A stretch of 64,000 nt of DNA from Plasmopara viticola. Lineage: Eukaryota > Oomycota > Peronosporomycetes > Peronosporales > Peronosporaceae. The notes beneath the pieces were generated by a model. The model saw only the letters and a list, made by a program, of their open reading frames with translations. It was not told the origin of the DNA and did not search any database. Shown piece after piece: positions 43,419-54,790 of the stretch. Each line of letters opens with the position of its first letter. Within the stretch, counting starts at the first letter, position 1. The stretch spans positions 558,001-622,000 of the forward strand of contig MBPM02000037.1 in the NCBI GenBank assembly GCA_001695595.3, written 5' to 3'. The position numbers and the translations under genes were made by a program.

Positions 43419-44984
43419 ATGTCGAATCCACAGCTGAGTACTGACCAATTTAATGCCTTGCGTGAGAAGGAGCTGAAGGAGTGGAAGACACAAGAAAATG
43501 CGGCAGACCTCATGGTGCCGCTTATCGGACGCCTCTACCGCGAAAACAATGTGGTGAGCGTGCTCTTTGGCAAAGGCCTTGTGCACAAAAACAGCATCGA
43601 CATCATCAAGCTACATAATTATGTTTGTAAGTACGTGGGCAAGAGCATGCAGCCGACCGAGACGCTTATTGTGCTGCTCGCGCTCGTGCAGTACGCGCCC
43701 GGCGCGCGCGATATGCGCATCGACCTTGGTCGTACCTTTGTCTATATGGAAAAGGAAGTGGTTTATGTGCAGGCTCAAGTCACGCTAGAGGGTCGCGAAT
43801 CCAAAGTGCGTGCACTTGGCGAGCTGCTGAATGCCAAGATGGCTCCACTGACGCAGGCCCCGACCCTTACGCCAAGTGATGTGATCTTGTACGGCTTTGG
43901 TCGCATCGGTCGCCTGCTGGCCCGCCTGCTAATAGAAAAAAGCGGTCCCGGTGTTAAACTCATGCTACGGGCCATTGTCGTGCGCCAGGGAACTAAGGAG
44001 GATCTTATTAAGCGAGCCAGTCTGCTGCGTCGCGACTCGGTGCACGGTCCGTTTCAAGGCAGCATCACATTTAACGAGGAGGCCAACGCCATCATCGCTA
44101 ATGGAAATCTCATTCAAATTATTTATTCAGATGGACCAGACAAGTGCGATTATACGAAATACGGCATCAACGATGCCATTGTTATAGACAACACTGGTCG
44201 CTGGCGTGATGTTGATACATTAGGACTGCATCTTAAGTCTCCTGGTGTATCCAAGGTTCTTTTGACGGCACCTGCTAAGGGCACGGTACCGACAATTGTT
44301 GCCGGTGTCAACGATAATGCAATCTCGACTGCTAACAATATTTACTCGGCCGCCTCGTGTACAACTAACGCCATTGCGCCATCTTTGTATGCGCTAGATA
44401 AGAAGTACGGCATCGTGAATGGCCACATTGAGACGGTGCACTCATTTACGAACGACCAAAATTTGATTGACAATTACCACAAGAAAGAGCGTCGTGGTCG
44501 CAGTGCGGTGCTCAACATGGTGATCACTGAAACGGGTGCTGCTGACGCTGTAGTTAAGTGCATCCCTACGCTTCATGACAAGTTGACCGCCAATGCTATC
44601 CGTGTCCCCACGCCTAATGTTTCATTGGCTATTCTCAATTTGACGCTTGACTCGGCCAAGGCAGAAGGCATCACCAAGGATTCGATCAATTCGTTCATGT
44701 CAAAGGTGTCGCTAGATTCGCCCCTCCAAAACCAAATTGACTTTGTCAACTCGGCGGAAGTTGCATCAACCGACTTTATTGGCTGTCGTGCCGCTGGTAC
44801 GGTGGATGGCAAGGCAACTATTGTGAACGGCAACAAGGTGGTACTCTACGTCTGGTACGACAACGAATTTGGCTACAGTTGTCAGGTTGTCAGGGTTGTC
44901 CAGCGTTTAATGGGAATTCATCACACGCGCTTTCCTACGGAGGAGCAGGTAGAGGAAATTGACCGCTCTCTTAGTCTCACCTAA
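43419..44984 (+). CDS. Glyceraldehyde-3-phosphate dehydrogenase, long bacterial-type form
   Basis: 521 aa from the ATG at 43419 (an upstream in-frame TGA at 43362 rules out a long extension). Normal GAPDH has about 335 residues; here an extra ~145-residue helical N-terminal region (LREKELKEWKTQ, LIGRLYRENNVVSVLFGKGL) precedes the Rossmann motif ILYGFGRIGR (~156). The catalytic cysteine lies in SAASCTTNAIAPS (C314), the partner histidine in ETVHSFTNDQ (H341), and the C-terminal WYDNEFGYSCQVVR is typical. The enzyme oxidises glyceraldehyde-3-phosphate to 1,3-bisphosphoglycerate with NAD(P). The extended form is known to me from gamma-proteobacteria, so this copy may have come by lateral transfer. 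The gene is intronless while most neighbours have introns. Coenzyme preference and location are not evident; no targeting peptide is seen. Confidence 0.92.
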   Translation: MSNPQLSTDQFNALREKELKEWKTQENAADLMVPLIGRLYRENNVVSVLFGKGLVHKNSIDIIKLHNYVCKYVGKSMQPTETLIVLLALVQYAPGARDMRIDLGRTFVYMEKEVVYVQAQVTLEGRESKVRALGELLNAKMAPLTQAPTLTPSDVILYGFGRIGRLLARLLIEKSGPGVKLMLRAIVVRQGTKEDLIKRASLLRRDSVHGPFQGSITFNEEANAIIANGNLIQIIYSDGPDKCDYTKYGINDAIVIDNTGRWRDVDTLGLHLKSPGVSKVLLTAPAKGTVPTIVAGVNDNAISTANNIYSAASCTTNAIAPSLYALDKKYGIVNGHIETVHSFTNDQNLIDNYHKKERRGRSAVLNMVITETGAADAVVKCIPTLHDKLTANAIRVPTPNVSLAILNLTLDSAKAEGITKDSINSFMSKVSLDSPLQNQIDFVNSAEVASTDFIGCRAAGTVDGKATIVNGNKVVLYVWYDNEFGYSCQVVRVVQRLMGIHHTRFPTEEQVEEIDRSLSLT

Positions 44985-45194
44985 GGTCTATAAATCGATA
45001 GTAAGAATATTCAGCTTGATCAGAGAGATTTATAGCAACAACAAAGGATTTCTATCTTAAATTTATAGCAAAAGGAAAGGCTGATCAACCAACTTAGTCG
45101 GGCTGACACATTCATATTTAACTTGTACGCTTTTCGCGCAACAAACACTCTTTTACTTACTGTACTTCTTAAATTAAAGATGATATCCATGAGA
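44985..45194. other. Convergent 3' spacer
   Basis: About 210 A+T-rich bases between the stops of GAPDH (plus) and the second Cu-ATPase (minus). No gene. Confidence 0.4.
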
Positions 45195-48100
45195 CTACTC
45201 ATCCCACTAAGTCAACAAAATAATAATAGTGAGTTAGTGGCAACGCAATTGTCAAGGAAGAAACAAAGAATCTTACCTCGTCGGAATGCGACAAAGGCTC
45301 GTACGTCGTGTGCAAAGGACCAAGCTTCTGCCGAACCATGTTCTTAAGCTCAAAAACCTTAGCATCTTCGTTCAAGTGGTGTTTAATATCCATTTTATCG
45401 ACTTCTGGTGGCTGATAGCTCTTGAGCAAAAGTGACGAAATCACGACCGAGACTGACGAGAAAGCCATTGCAAGACCAGCACACGCTGGTGGCATCATAC
45501 GGTGGATGAGCGGAAAGAACATGCCAGCTGCGAGTGGGATGCCCACGATGTTGTAAATGATCGAAAAGAAAAAGTTGACTTTGATACGATTAAACACAAC
45601 ACGAGCGAGGTCCAAAGCCACCACCACATCGATCAGCACGCTTTTAACCAAGATCATATCAGCTTCCGCCTTGGCTATTTGTGTACCGGCACCAATGGCT
45701 ATACCAACATCCGACTGAGCTAGAGCTGGCGCGTCGTTAATACCATCACCAACCATGCAAACTACGCGCGGCTTCATCGTAATTGGGTTCAGCTGCGACT
45801 GCAAGGCTTTGATTTGAGACGCTTTCTCGCCAGGCAAAGCCACTGCCCTAACATGACTGATGCCCATCCGACGCGCAATAGCACTGGCTGTACGAAGGTT
45901 ATCGCCGGTGATCAACCACACATCCAATCCCATCGACTTCAAGTGCTTCACAACAGCTTCAGCTTCCGGACGAGGAGCATCAGCCAGGGCAACCACACCC
46001 ACCAACTTATTTTCGACACACACTGCTACTACGGTCTTGCCCTCCAGCTCCAACTCATGCATGTGAGCACGCATCTTTTCCTTGATCTCAATGCCTTTTT
46101 CCTCACAGTACTCCGAACTGCCAACCAGCACCTTCAGAGAGGTCGCTTGGGTAGTTGCAGTAAGAGCAACAACCACACCTTCAATACCACGACCAGGTAC
46201 TACACGCACTTCTGTCGGATCCTGCAATTTGAGCTTCTCATGCTCCGTTGCTGTTACAACGATGGCTTTACCAAGAACGTGCTCACTCACACACTCCAAA
46301 GAAGCTGCGTAATATAACAGCTCGCGAGGCGTATACATCCGATCGGCTACCACAACGTCTTGGACTAATGGATGTCCCACAGTAAGAGTACCCGTCTTGT
46401 CGAAAACGATGGTGTCAATGTAACGAGCTGTCTCGAGAGCACGACCACCCTTAATCAGAATACCCTGCTTCGCGCCAACTCCACAGCCAACCATAACAGC
46501 AGTGGGTGTAGCCAGACCCAGAGCACACGGGCATGCAATTACAACAACCGAGATTGCAAATAGAACCGACAAAAAAAAGTCGTCTGCATGACCCTTACTC
46601 AATGGCCCCACTAAGTCAAATTTCCAGTCCGCAGGTACAACATTCATCGAGAGTAGTGACATCCAAGTGATAAACGTCAAAAATGACAAAAGCAGAACAC
46701 ACGGAGCGAAAATTGATGCCAGCCAGTCTGCGTACGCCTGGATTGGAGCCTTTTGAAGCTGAGCATCTTCAATCAGAGCACAGATTTGAGACAGAGCCGA
46801 GCTCTCACCACCCATGCAACTCGATTCGATCACCAAAGTACCTTGCTGGTTCACTGTCGAACCAAACACGTGATCACCCTCTTTCTTAGCCACTGGCATA
46901 CTCTCGCCCGTTAGCATCGACTCGTCCGTCGAACTTGAGCCAGATTTCACCACACCGTCGGTCGGGATGTTCGCACCAGGTCTGATACGTAGCAGGTCGC
47001 CACGTTGCACAAGTTCAATCGGAATTTCGCGATCTGTAGATCCATTTCCAACGACCAGCAAGGCTGTTTTCGGCTGAAGCTTTGCCAATTCGGACAAAGC
47101 ATCCGCCGTCTTGCCTTTTGCCATCGACTCCATGTACTTGCCGAGTGTCACAAACGTGAGCAACATTGCGGACGACTCAAAAAAGTGATGGCCATTGTAG
47201 TTTTCGTGTATCGCTGAGCCAATCAAGGATACAAAACTATACGTGTACGACATACTTGTGCCAGCCACCACCAAGAAATCCATCCCCATTGAACCATGCT
47301 GAAGTCCTTTCCATGCAGCTACGTAAAACCGCCGCCCGACGCCGAATTGCACAGGTGTTGCAAGTAAAAAGAGCAATAAAAGCTTTACTGTTACCGCGTT
47401 CAGCACGGGGGTCATCAAAATCATTTCCACCGAAGGAATGTACATGAATACCATGTGAATGAGCATTGCGGGCAGAGAGAAAATCATGGCAGTGGTCAGC
47501 AGTTTGCGCCACGTATTAATTTCTGACTTGCTCAACGCGTTTTGGTGTGTCGTCTCCATCGCCACTTCAGCACAATAGCCTAAGTCATTGATACATTCCA
47601 GCACATCACGCGGTCCTGTCTTTGACAATTGCTTTAAATGCACGTGTATCTTGTTAAATGCCGAATTGACCAGCACTTTCGTCACACCAGGCAAATCTCC
47701 CACAGCCGTCTCAACCTTGTTCACACAATCGACACAAGTCATGCCGGTGACTGTAAACTTGATCTCCAGTGAATCGTCGTCCCCGGGTTCTACTACGTGT
47801 GAGAAAGTTGCCTTGTAGCCAGCATCCTGAATGAGCTTTTGTAACACCGTCTGCTCGTTTTCGATCAGGTCACGGTCAAATGAGATCTCGGCTTTCTGGC
47901 TGATAAGTCCCACGCGACAGTGCAGTACACCTTCTGTCTTGCCCACATAATCCTCAATGGCTTTAACACACGCGGCACAACTCATTCCTTCCACGCGAAA
48001 CACAGCGCGTGGATGACCAGCGACATCAGGCACGTCAACAGCCACGTTTTCCGTCAACATCTGCTTTTGCTTCTGCGCTTGTAATTTGATGGCAGCGGCC

Positions 48101-48609
48101 TTTGCGGCGTCGTACGCACTGGCCTCGAAACCTACGCACATTAATGTGTCTACTAGCTCCTTTAGCGTAGTACTGCCAGGTTCAAGCAGCGTCACCGTAG
48201 CCTTGCGCTTCTCAAGGTTGACGACAGCGTTGACCACGCCGTCCATTCTTCGTAGTGCGTTCTCGACGGTCGTAGCGCAGTTTTTTTGGCACATCATTCC
48301 CTCAACTAGTAGCTGAATAGTCAGTAGGTCATGCGTCTCGCTCTCAAGCTCCAAGTTGATAGGCGACTTCACTGCAGCACTAAAACCTATGCCCTCGACA
48401 ACTCTTACCAGCTCGTCGGCCGTCACACTCGCGCCTTTGATGCACTCGATTCGGGCGCTACGGTGTTCGAAATTCACGGCAGCATGAGCTACACCATCCA
48501 CGCTGCGTAGCGCGCTCTGCACCGTGTTGCCACAATTTTTCATGCACATCATGCCTCCTAGCGCAAGCTCAATCACTAGTGGCTGTGTCTTCTCCGTCTT
48601 GGCCGTCAT
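45195..48609 (-). CDS. Copper-type P1B ATPase with four HMA domains, copy 2
   Basis: Predicted join 48609-45277 and 45206-45195, 1,114 aa; a 70-bp intron (45207-45276) separates the last three codons (WDE) and stop. Without splicing the frame would add an odd hydrophobic tail ([12 protein letters not shown]...). Architecture matches copy 1: four HMA sites ([30 protein letters not shown]), TGES, CPC in [21 protein letters not shown] in place of [14 protein letters not shown]. Expected role is Cu(I) export or loading of the secretory pathway. Differences from copy 1 concentrate in HMA1-2, in the loop before the CPC helix ([20 protein letters not shown]) and in the C-terminal tail, so the copies may differ in metal handling or regulation. 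The start ATG gives MTAKTEKTQ; an upstream in-frame TTG is not used. Confidence 0.94.
46695..48100 (-). repeat. Near-identical core shared with ATPase copy 1
   Basis: Partner of the block at 16,100-17,520, in inverted orientation about 26-30 kb away. It covers HMA3, HMA4 and the first membrane helices up to the helix ending FAPCVL. Confidence 0.75.
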
Positions 48610-49824
48610 CTTCAAGAAACTGGATAGGACGAGTAAATTGCTTCAGGGCAAATTTAATGTAAATAGTCAAAGTTGGTTCAAATTTTGGTATAGATGTAGA
48701 CTTCAAAGTTAAGTATGAAAAAGCGACCTGGCGGCCATCGTACGTCAGAAAATCAGCGGCACTGTGTACGTCATTGCTTGACTTAATGAGTCAGGCGTGC
48801 AGCTTATAATGCCAATCGAAGTTTGCGTCGGAAAAAGATGAAACAGGATGCTTACATACCAATACGCAGTTGCACATCAAAATACTAAGCTCGTGTACGT
48901 TGACTCATGCATTACATGTGAAACATGTGTCCTTCTCATTGTTACACAAAATTCTAGCGCAAAGTGTCGTCTAAAGCGTGGCATTTTACCGATCAATCAG
49001 TAGAATTATGGCCAGGGATCGTTGAACATAGATTGCAGCTAAGCTCTCTACCAAAACAGCAATTCTTTACAATATATTCAAACGGTCCTTTGTACAAACG
49101 CAATCTTCTCAGATTATCAACACTAAAGTCGGCCGTCTCACATCGCATCTTATCAAATCGTTGGCCACCTCACTGGATTGCTCAAAGAGCCCTCTTTGAA
49201 ATAGTTAGAGGCCAATCGCTTGATCTTTAGCTAGGCCGCTGGATTGGGCCGCTTGCTCAGCGCTCGCTAGACGTAAGCTTGATTACGTACTTGCCGCTCG
49301 ATTTTTAAGTCACGCTTAAGAAATGAAGCAGCTCGAACCTCTGTGTGCGACCGCTCTCCAACAAAGAAACCCGATAGCTTCGAGCTCAAGAAAGGTACCT
49401 CGGTAACTTTTGGGCAACGATGTGCACTTACGGCCTGCTTGTTCCAGTAGAAAACCAAGCCATTAGTGGATTGTCGCTCGGCTCATGATTGTTTTGTCAG
49501 CAATACTGCTTGTATGGGTACGAGTACTTTCACGCCTGACAGCAAGACAGAGAGTCGCTCGATTAGTGATATTAAGAAAGCTATGCATGTTGTAGTACGC
49601 GTGAGTGACAAGAAAAAGATTACGCTATTTCCGTACGCCAGGGTTGCAACAAGGAGACTCCACGGGACGCAGTTTGCCTGAAAAACATCAATTCAGCTAT
49701 TATAATCGTGGTTTTGCAATAACAAAGCGTAAATCAAAAGTTTAAAAAAGTAATACTCGGCACTTGATCAAAAGCCATACGCGTCCTTATGTGTGACAGA
49801 AGATGCAGAACAGTAAGCACCGGT
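48610..49824. other. Promoter side of ATPase copy 2 and gene-poor DNA
   Basis: The first few hundred bases should hold the ATPase promoter; no named element is visible. Short frames on both strands match nothing. A tRNA-array-like flank begins towards the end (CTTGATCAAAAGCCATACGC at 49,763). Confidence 0.35.
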
Positions 49825-50615
49825 TTTGTGGTCACTGCCAGGGTCGAACTGGCGACCTTCAGACTGACGCTCTACCAACTGAGCCAAAGGAGGGTCAAAT
49901 TTATCACTACATCGCCACGCAATCAGAACAAATGTTTAGTGAAAATAATAGTCGGCACCTAATCAAAAGCCATAAGCGTCCTCTCATGTGACAGAAGATG
50001 TAGAACAGAAAGCTCTGGTCTAGTACTCCCTGCCAAGAGACCTTCAGATTCTGAAACTGACGCTCTAACAGCTTAGCCGAAGGAGCGTCAACTTCATGAC
50101 TACATCGCCACGCCATCAAAACAGAAGTTCAAAGAAAATAATAGTCGGCACCTGATCAAAAACCAGAAACGTCTTCTATTGGGACAGAATATGCAGTACA
50201 GAAAGCACTGGTCTAGTGCTCCCTGCCAGGATCGAACCGCGACATTCAGATTATGAGACTGACGCTGGTGGTTGATCAAAAGCCATAAGCGTCCTCTGAT
50301 GAGGCAGAAGATGCATAACAGTAAGCACTGGTTTAGTGCTCCCTGCTAAAATCGAACTGGCGACCTTCAGATTATGAGACTGACGCTCTACCAACTGAGC
50401 CAAAGGAGCGTCAATTTCATGACTACATCACCACGCAATCAAAACAAAAGTTTGGAGAAAGTAATAATTGGAACTTGATCAAAAGCCATAAGCGTCCACT
50501 AATGAGGCAGAAGATGAAGAATAGTAAGAACTGGTGTAGTGATCCCTGCCAGGATCGATCTGGCGACCTTTAAAATTTGAAATTGACGCTTTATAACTGA
50601 GCCAAATGAGCACTT
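49825..50615 (-). repeat. Tandem array of tRNA-Met-derived units (about five copies)
   Basis: On the minus strand five tRNA-like heads occur with their 5' ends near 49,893, 50,090, 50,270, 50,409 and 50,612. The spacer GCACTTGATCAAAAGCCATA...GTCC...ACAGAAGATG (plus-strand reading) repeats between them. Copy 1 lacks part of the anticodon arm, copy 2 has a scrambled T arm, copy 3 is truncated, copy 4 keeps all arms, copy 5 is heavily mutated. Unit length is about 140-200 bp. The orientation is opposite to the arrays at 40, 54.5 and 56 kb. Confidence 0.75.
50338..50409 (-). tRNA. tRNA-Met(CAT)-like copy, best preserved in the array
   Basis: 72 nt on the minus strand with a full acceptor stem (GCTCCTT with AGGGAGC, one G-T pair), D arm GGCTCAGTTGGTAGAGCG, anticodon loop CTCATAA (CAT), variable loop and T loop TTCGATT. 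The T stem has two mismatches against the canonical GCCAG...CTGGC, so function is doubtful. Sequence matches the elongator tRNA-Met pattern. Confidence 0.45.
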
Positions 50616-50699
50616 CTCAATTTGCCGGCAACACCACCGGTCGACGCTTTAGATGATTCACCTTCAACTTTTTGCATTTCCAACCTGTGCCTATCCAAT

Positions 50700-51790
50700 T
50701 TAGAATCTAGCTTTATTCGCCTCCCCGCAAATGCCAAGTGACATTATCAAACCGAATGCTATATCTAGCTTTTCCCCATTTATGTCTGTACAGAATATTT
50801 TTGAAAAGACTGGACTTGTCGCAGAGATAGAGCCGGAGGATGCGCAGATGGGCACAATGTCGACTGCTTGTGCCTTGACTTTAGATGCGCTCGATGCACC
50901 TGTGTCTGACGCTCCTCGTCCTTGGTGGAGTAAGACAATCGTCCAGCCATGGCGAATTTAGTCTCCCAACACGGAGCTATTCGTCGGGACAACGCTGAGC
51001 TCGATGCTGCGCGTCATCGTGCTGAGACACCAAAGCTCTTGCTTGCGACGTCGAATCGATTGAGCACCAGTACATTGCTAATAGTGACTGGTCGTTTGTC
51101 GTGTCTCGCATGGGGCAATCGTGGCCGTACGCTCCGCCTCGCACCCAGTATGACATGTAATCGACCCTGGGCGTCCATTTTCAAAAATACTAATGCAAAA
51201 AGTGATGGCGTAGCTCTCCAGTAAGCACCATGGTAATGACGCACTTGAGAGACCGTACGCCGATGCCGAAAACGATCGAGTCTCTTAACTCCCTGGCGAA
51301 AATTTTCGCATCTAAGTTATATAAAAAATCAGGTATCGCTTTTGAGTGTACAAAATTGAACATCATTGGAGGTGTGTTCATGTTTAGAGCATTCGACGTG
51401 CTCGGTGACTATTCCTTATCGACAATCCTGACGTGGATACGAACAAATAGTTAAATTGATCCTAAACGAATGTTTCTTCTCGGATACAAGCCCTTGTACG
51501 AAAACTTTCGCGAGGTACATCGTCAACTTGGCGCGTATACTCCTTGTCGAGTGCATGCCCAGGTTCCAACCGCAAGAGGTGAAGCAGAGTATTTACATGA
51601 AGAAATCATGTGTGGTGAGCCGAAATACACTCTTCCGGCTGGCCTATTAGAGTCAGGATATAGTGATCGTTGTGAGAGATCGCCAGTGCAACAACATGAT
51701 CATGAGCTCGAACATGCCCGAAGCTTTGGACGCGTGAGGCAGCTCTGGATCTCATCGCTTGACGCTTACAATTCTGCGCACATTTGAAGA
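50700..51790 (+). pseudogene. Eroded unrecognised protein-coding element
   Basis: Consecutive plus-strand frames 50,731-50,961 (PSDIIKPNAISSFSPFMSVQ...), 51,230-51,454 (IESLNSLAKIFASKLYKKSG...) and 51,470-51,787 (GYKPLYENFREVHRQLGAYT...) read like pieces of one or two proteins broken by stops and frameshifts. None shows a motif I can name. The setting among retroelement debris makes a transposon origin likely. Confidence 0.35.
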
Positions 51791-54465
51791 TGTCGCTACG
51801 CTTCGATCGAACTGGTAGTCTTATCAGCTAATTTCACTTTGCGCGAGACGTGGTACCTTCGTCAGGCGTGGTCACTTAATTTGCGGTTGTTTGTGTGCAA
51901 CTGCGCGAGCTCGTACACCTCTTGACTACTTTCCACCATCGCTAGAAACAATGCACTGTTAAAGACGAGGGAAGACTCGATAGTCTTGTTAGTGCATTAT
52001 CAGGGTTTGTGGCGTTCTTTATCAAAAATTTTGCGCGCTTCGTCAACCTTCTTGGCCGCATCTATGAGGCAGTCAGAAAGCACGTTGAGAAGCACCATGT
52101 TGTCGTCGTTTAGAATTAATTCTGTCCTCTAAATGATTGGTACGCCTTGGTCGCTTTCCTGTGTAATAAATGGTGCCTCTTGACGATTCGGTTTGCTGCG
52201 GGTGGATTCTATGCTAAGTTCCATGCTGTCGGAGCTAGTCTACGTGTTGTTTTACTTCCTCAACTGCTGTCTGCAGTGAGGTTTGCTTGAAAACTTCATC
52301 TTTGCAAGGTGCTCGTACGGCTCATTGGTTCTGCTTGGAGGCCTCATGCGCCGGATCCCGTGCTGGGAAGGCACTGTCGTGCGTACTGAAATCAATTTCG
52401 CTATGCGAGCGATAGCCTGATAAGTCACACTATTCCCGTGCGGGGGGTACAGCTTGTTCTCAAACAGTTCTTGGTCATTGACGCTACCATTCACTACTAG
52501 CTTGGCGCGCACGGCATGCGACGGTTGAGTAAAACTTAATGACACGGCTAATTTTTGGAAGACCTGGAAGTCACTACAAAAGATCGATGGCTTCTATGAT
52601 GACAACTCGTTGGTACTACAGATTTAAGTCGTTGATGGTGTTGTCGCATGGGCTGCGGGTGGCCAGGCCACTCGTTGCTTAATTGTTCTTGTGCAACATC
52701 GAACAAAAGCAGTGTTCTTACAGTAAACTCAAACGGCATCAAATAAAAGGGCCATCTATTTATCGAGTACATGCTCTCCAAATACCTGGTCTAGTGTGTC
52801 CAAGAATCCAAATTCAGTGTCAACACGCACTTCTCCAAATTTAAGTCCACTTGGACCTAAACTTTGAGCATAAGATTTTTGAAAGCGACCCAAATTCGCG
52901 GCCACTCTAATCCACACGAGGCCGTGGCAATAGTGTTCTCATTTTGCTTCGCTTAGACTTTCCTGGCTTCGAGTCAGCCGTCAAAATTTCCAATCTGTCG
53001 ATCAAAGCTTGCTACTCGTGGTGAAGCTGATGATTGAGAGTGCTCCTTTCTGCATTCATAACGTGTACGCACTGTGGACTGCCAAGAAAAGCAGCATTTT
53101 TTATCCGGTCTGGCGACTGAGAAGTTCGACGATTAAGCAACGCACTTGGTGTTGGGCGACCTCAACACTCCCTTATGCCCACGACTAGACTCGTCTATTA
53201 CCAGCTTGCCCTGTGACCCAAAGAGGTTCAACTAACTGGATTGGCCGGCAAAGATTGGTGCCATTGATGCATGACGGGTCACTTCGACAACAAGCGCACG
53301 TTCAGTGGCTCGCTTCCTCGATGGAAGTGACTGGACTACATCTTGCTGCCAGAATCCCTATGTACAAGCTTCTATCACATGTCCAAGTACTTCCCTGGCG
53401 ACAACCTCACCCATAGTGTGAGTTTTTGATCCGGCTTCCAGTTGCATGGTCGAGGGTACTGTAAATTTTTTCACTACTAACTGGAGTACCCAGTGGTGGT
53501 TTGTGCAATTGAGAAAAAAGCTAAGCGGGTTCAAGATACGCTGTACTCTGCGTGCAGTCCAGGCAAGGTCTAAAATGGGTGAAAAGCAATCATCAATACC
53601 CAGCTTCAAGGCGCTTAGAAAAAGCCTTGAATGTAGGACTCCCACGAAATTTACAAAGCAAGGAAACACCTTAACCAAATCGCTGCTCAGTATTGCGTCA
53701 CTTTCAGTGAATCACACCACGACTACTATGATAAAGTCATGAAAAGGTGCAAAGAGACAAATACGCAGACGATCCAATGTAGTCAAAATACATAATTCAA
53801 TTTCATGCAGCTAAGTCAGAGAGATCTAACAAGCATTTTTTTGTCCACTAGACACGAGTTTGAGACAAGTCTTGATTAAGAAGGTGATGAAATCGTTTAG
53901 CATTGTCCCAACTCACTCTCACGAGATCTCTCTCCGCTTTTGAAGCACTGTGATGCCGAGAGGAAGACCACAACAGTCAGACAAAAAAAACTCCTTTCAA
54001 ACGGCGATGACATGCAACAACACCCCCTCGACCCGATTGTCTGCTTTATTTTCGAGGCTAGCCATGCAATCATAAAAGTACCCATCACTGCCTCAGACTT
54101 GCAGCTTCTGCACTTGCTATGGACAGACGGACCGCAGATTTCTATCAAGTGGCTTTTGACATGTTTGGTTGAGTGCTTGAGCATCGTGTTTAAGAAAAGG
54201 GTTCTTCCAAAAATGCTACTTCCGTCACAAAATTGTATGTGATTGTGACTCTGAACACGAAACGCTAAGACGCAGAGCTTTTGAGCTACCTACCCGTCAC
54301 TCTTAAGCAGGTGCGACTCCGTTACGCATCGCATCAGTCTCTTTGGTCTTCTATTTTGAGCTCTTCTCGGCATGATGGCGAAGTGAATGTACGACGCAGC
54401 ATTAGCACGATCGCTAACCTCTAACGCGAATTATAAAGTCTGATTGGTTACAAATTTGTCCGGTG
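51791..54465. other. Gene-poor stretch with short eroded frames
   Basis: Frames of 65-106 codons occur on both strands (for example plus 53,446-53,742, IRCTLRAVQARSKMGEKQSS, and plus 53,940-54,242, HPLDPIVCFIFEASHAIIKV) but none is recognisable or intact. Probably old mobile-element DNA. Confidence 0.35.
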
Positions 54466-54538
54466 TGGGGCTCGAACCCGCCACACCTACCGAAAGAACC
54501 AGAATCATAGTCCACTAATCCACGCCACGGGGTGGCTC
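54466..54538 (-). pseudogene. tRNA-like relic (tRNA-Pro-like)
   Basis: The minus strand reads GTGGCGTGGATTAGTGGACT, then ATGATTCTGG and a B box GCGGGTTCGAGCCCCAC ending in ACCGGAC. The order and the TATGATTCT block resemble eukaryotic tRNA-Pro. The 5' acceptor strand does not pair with the 3' end and the anticodon stem is poor, so it is probably a dead gene or a SINE head. Confidence 0.35.
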
Positions 54539-54790
54539 TCTTGGCTCAATTTGTAGAACATCAGTCTCATGATTTGAAGATCGCCCATTCGATTTTTGCA
54601 AGGAGCACAAAACCAGTGCTTACTGTACTTCATCTTCTGTCAATTTATAGCACGCTTCTGGCTTTTAAATAAGTGCCAACAATTTTTTTATTTCTGTTTT
54701 CTTACATAGCAATGTAGGCGTGTAAATGATGCTCTTTTGGCTCAGTTCAATGGGTGTGAGCTCTATAATTCGCCAGTTGATCGTGGCTGA
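54530..54790 (+). repeat. tRNA-Met-derived units (two decayed copies)
   Basis: Heads at about 54,535 (CTTGGCTCAATTTGTAGAAC, anticodon CAT still readable in TCTCATGATTTG) and 54,729 (TTTTGGCTCAGTTC). The same spacer as in the other arrays follows the first copy (CAGTGCTTACTGTACTTCAT). Spacing is about 195 bp. Confidence 0.65.

Noticed and set aside
49825..50615. CRISPR-like array because of regular repeats
   Set aside because: The repeats are tRNA-like and the spacers are also repeated, the units are long, and the setting is eukaryotic.
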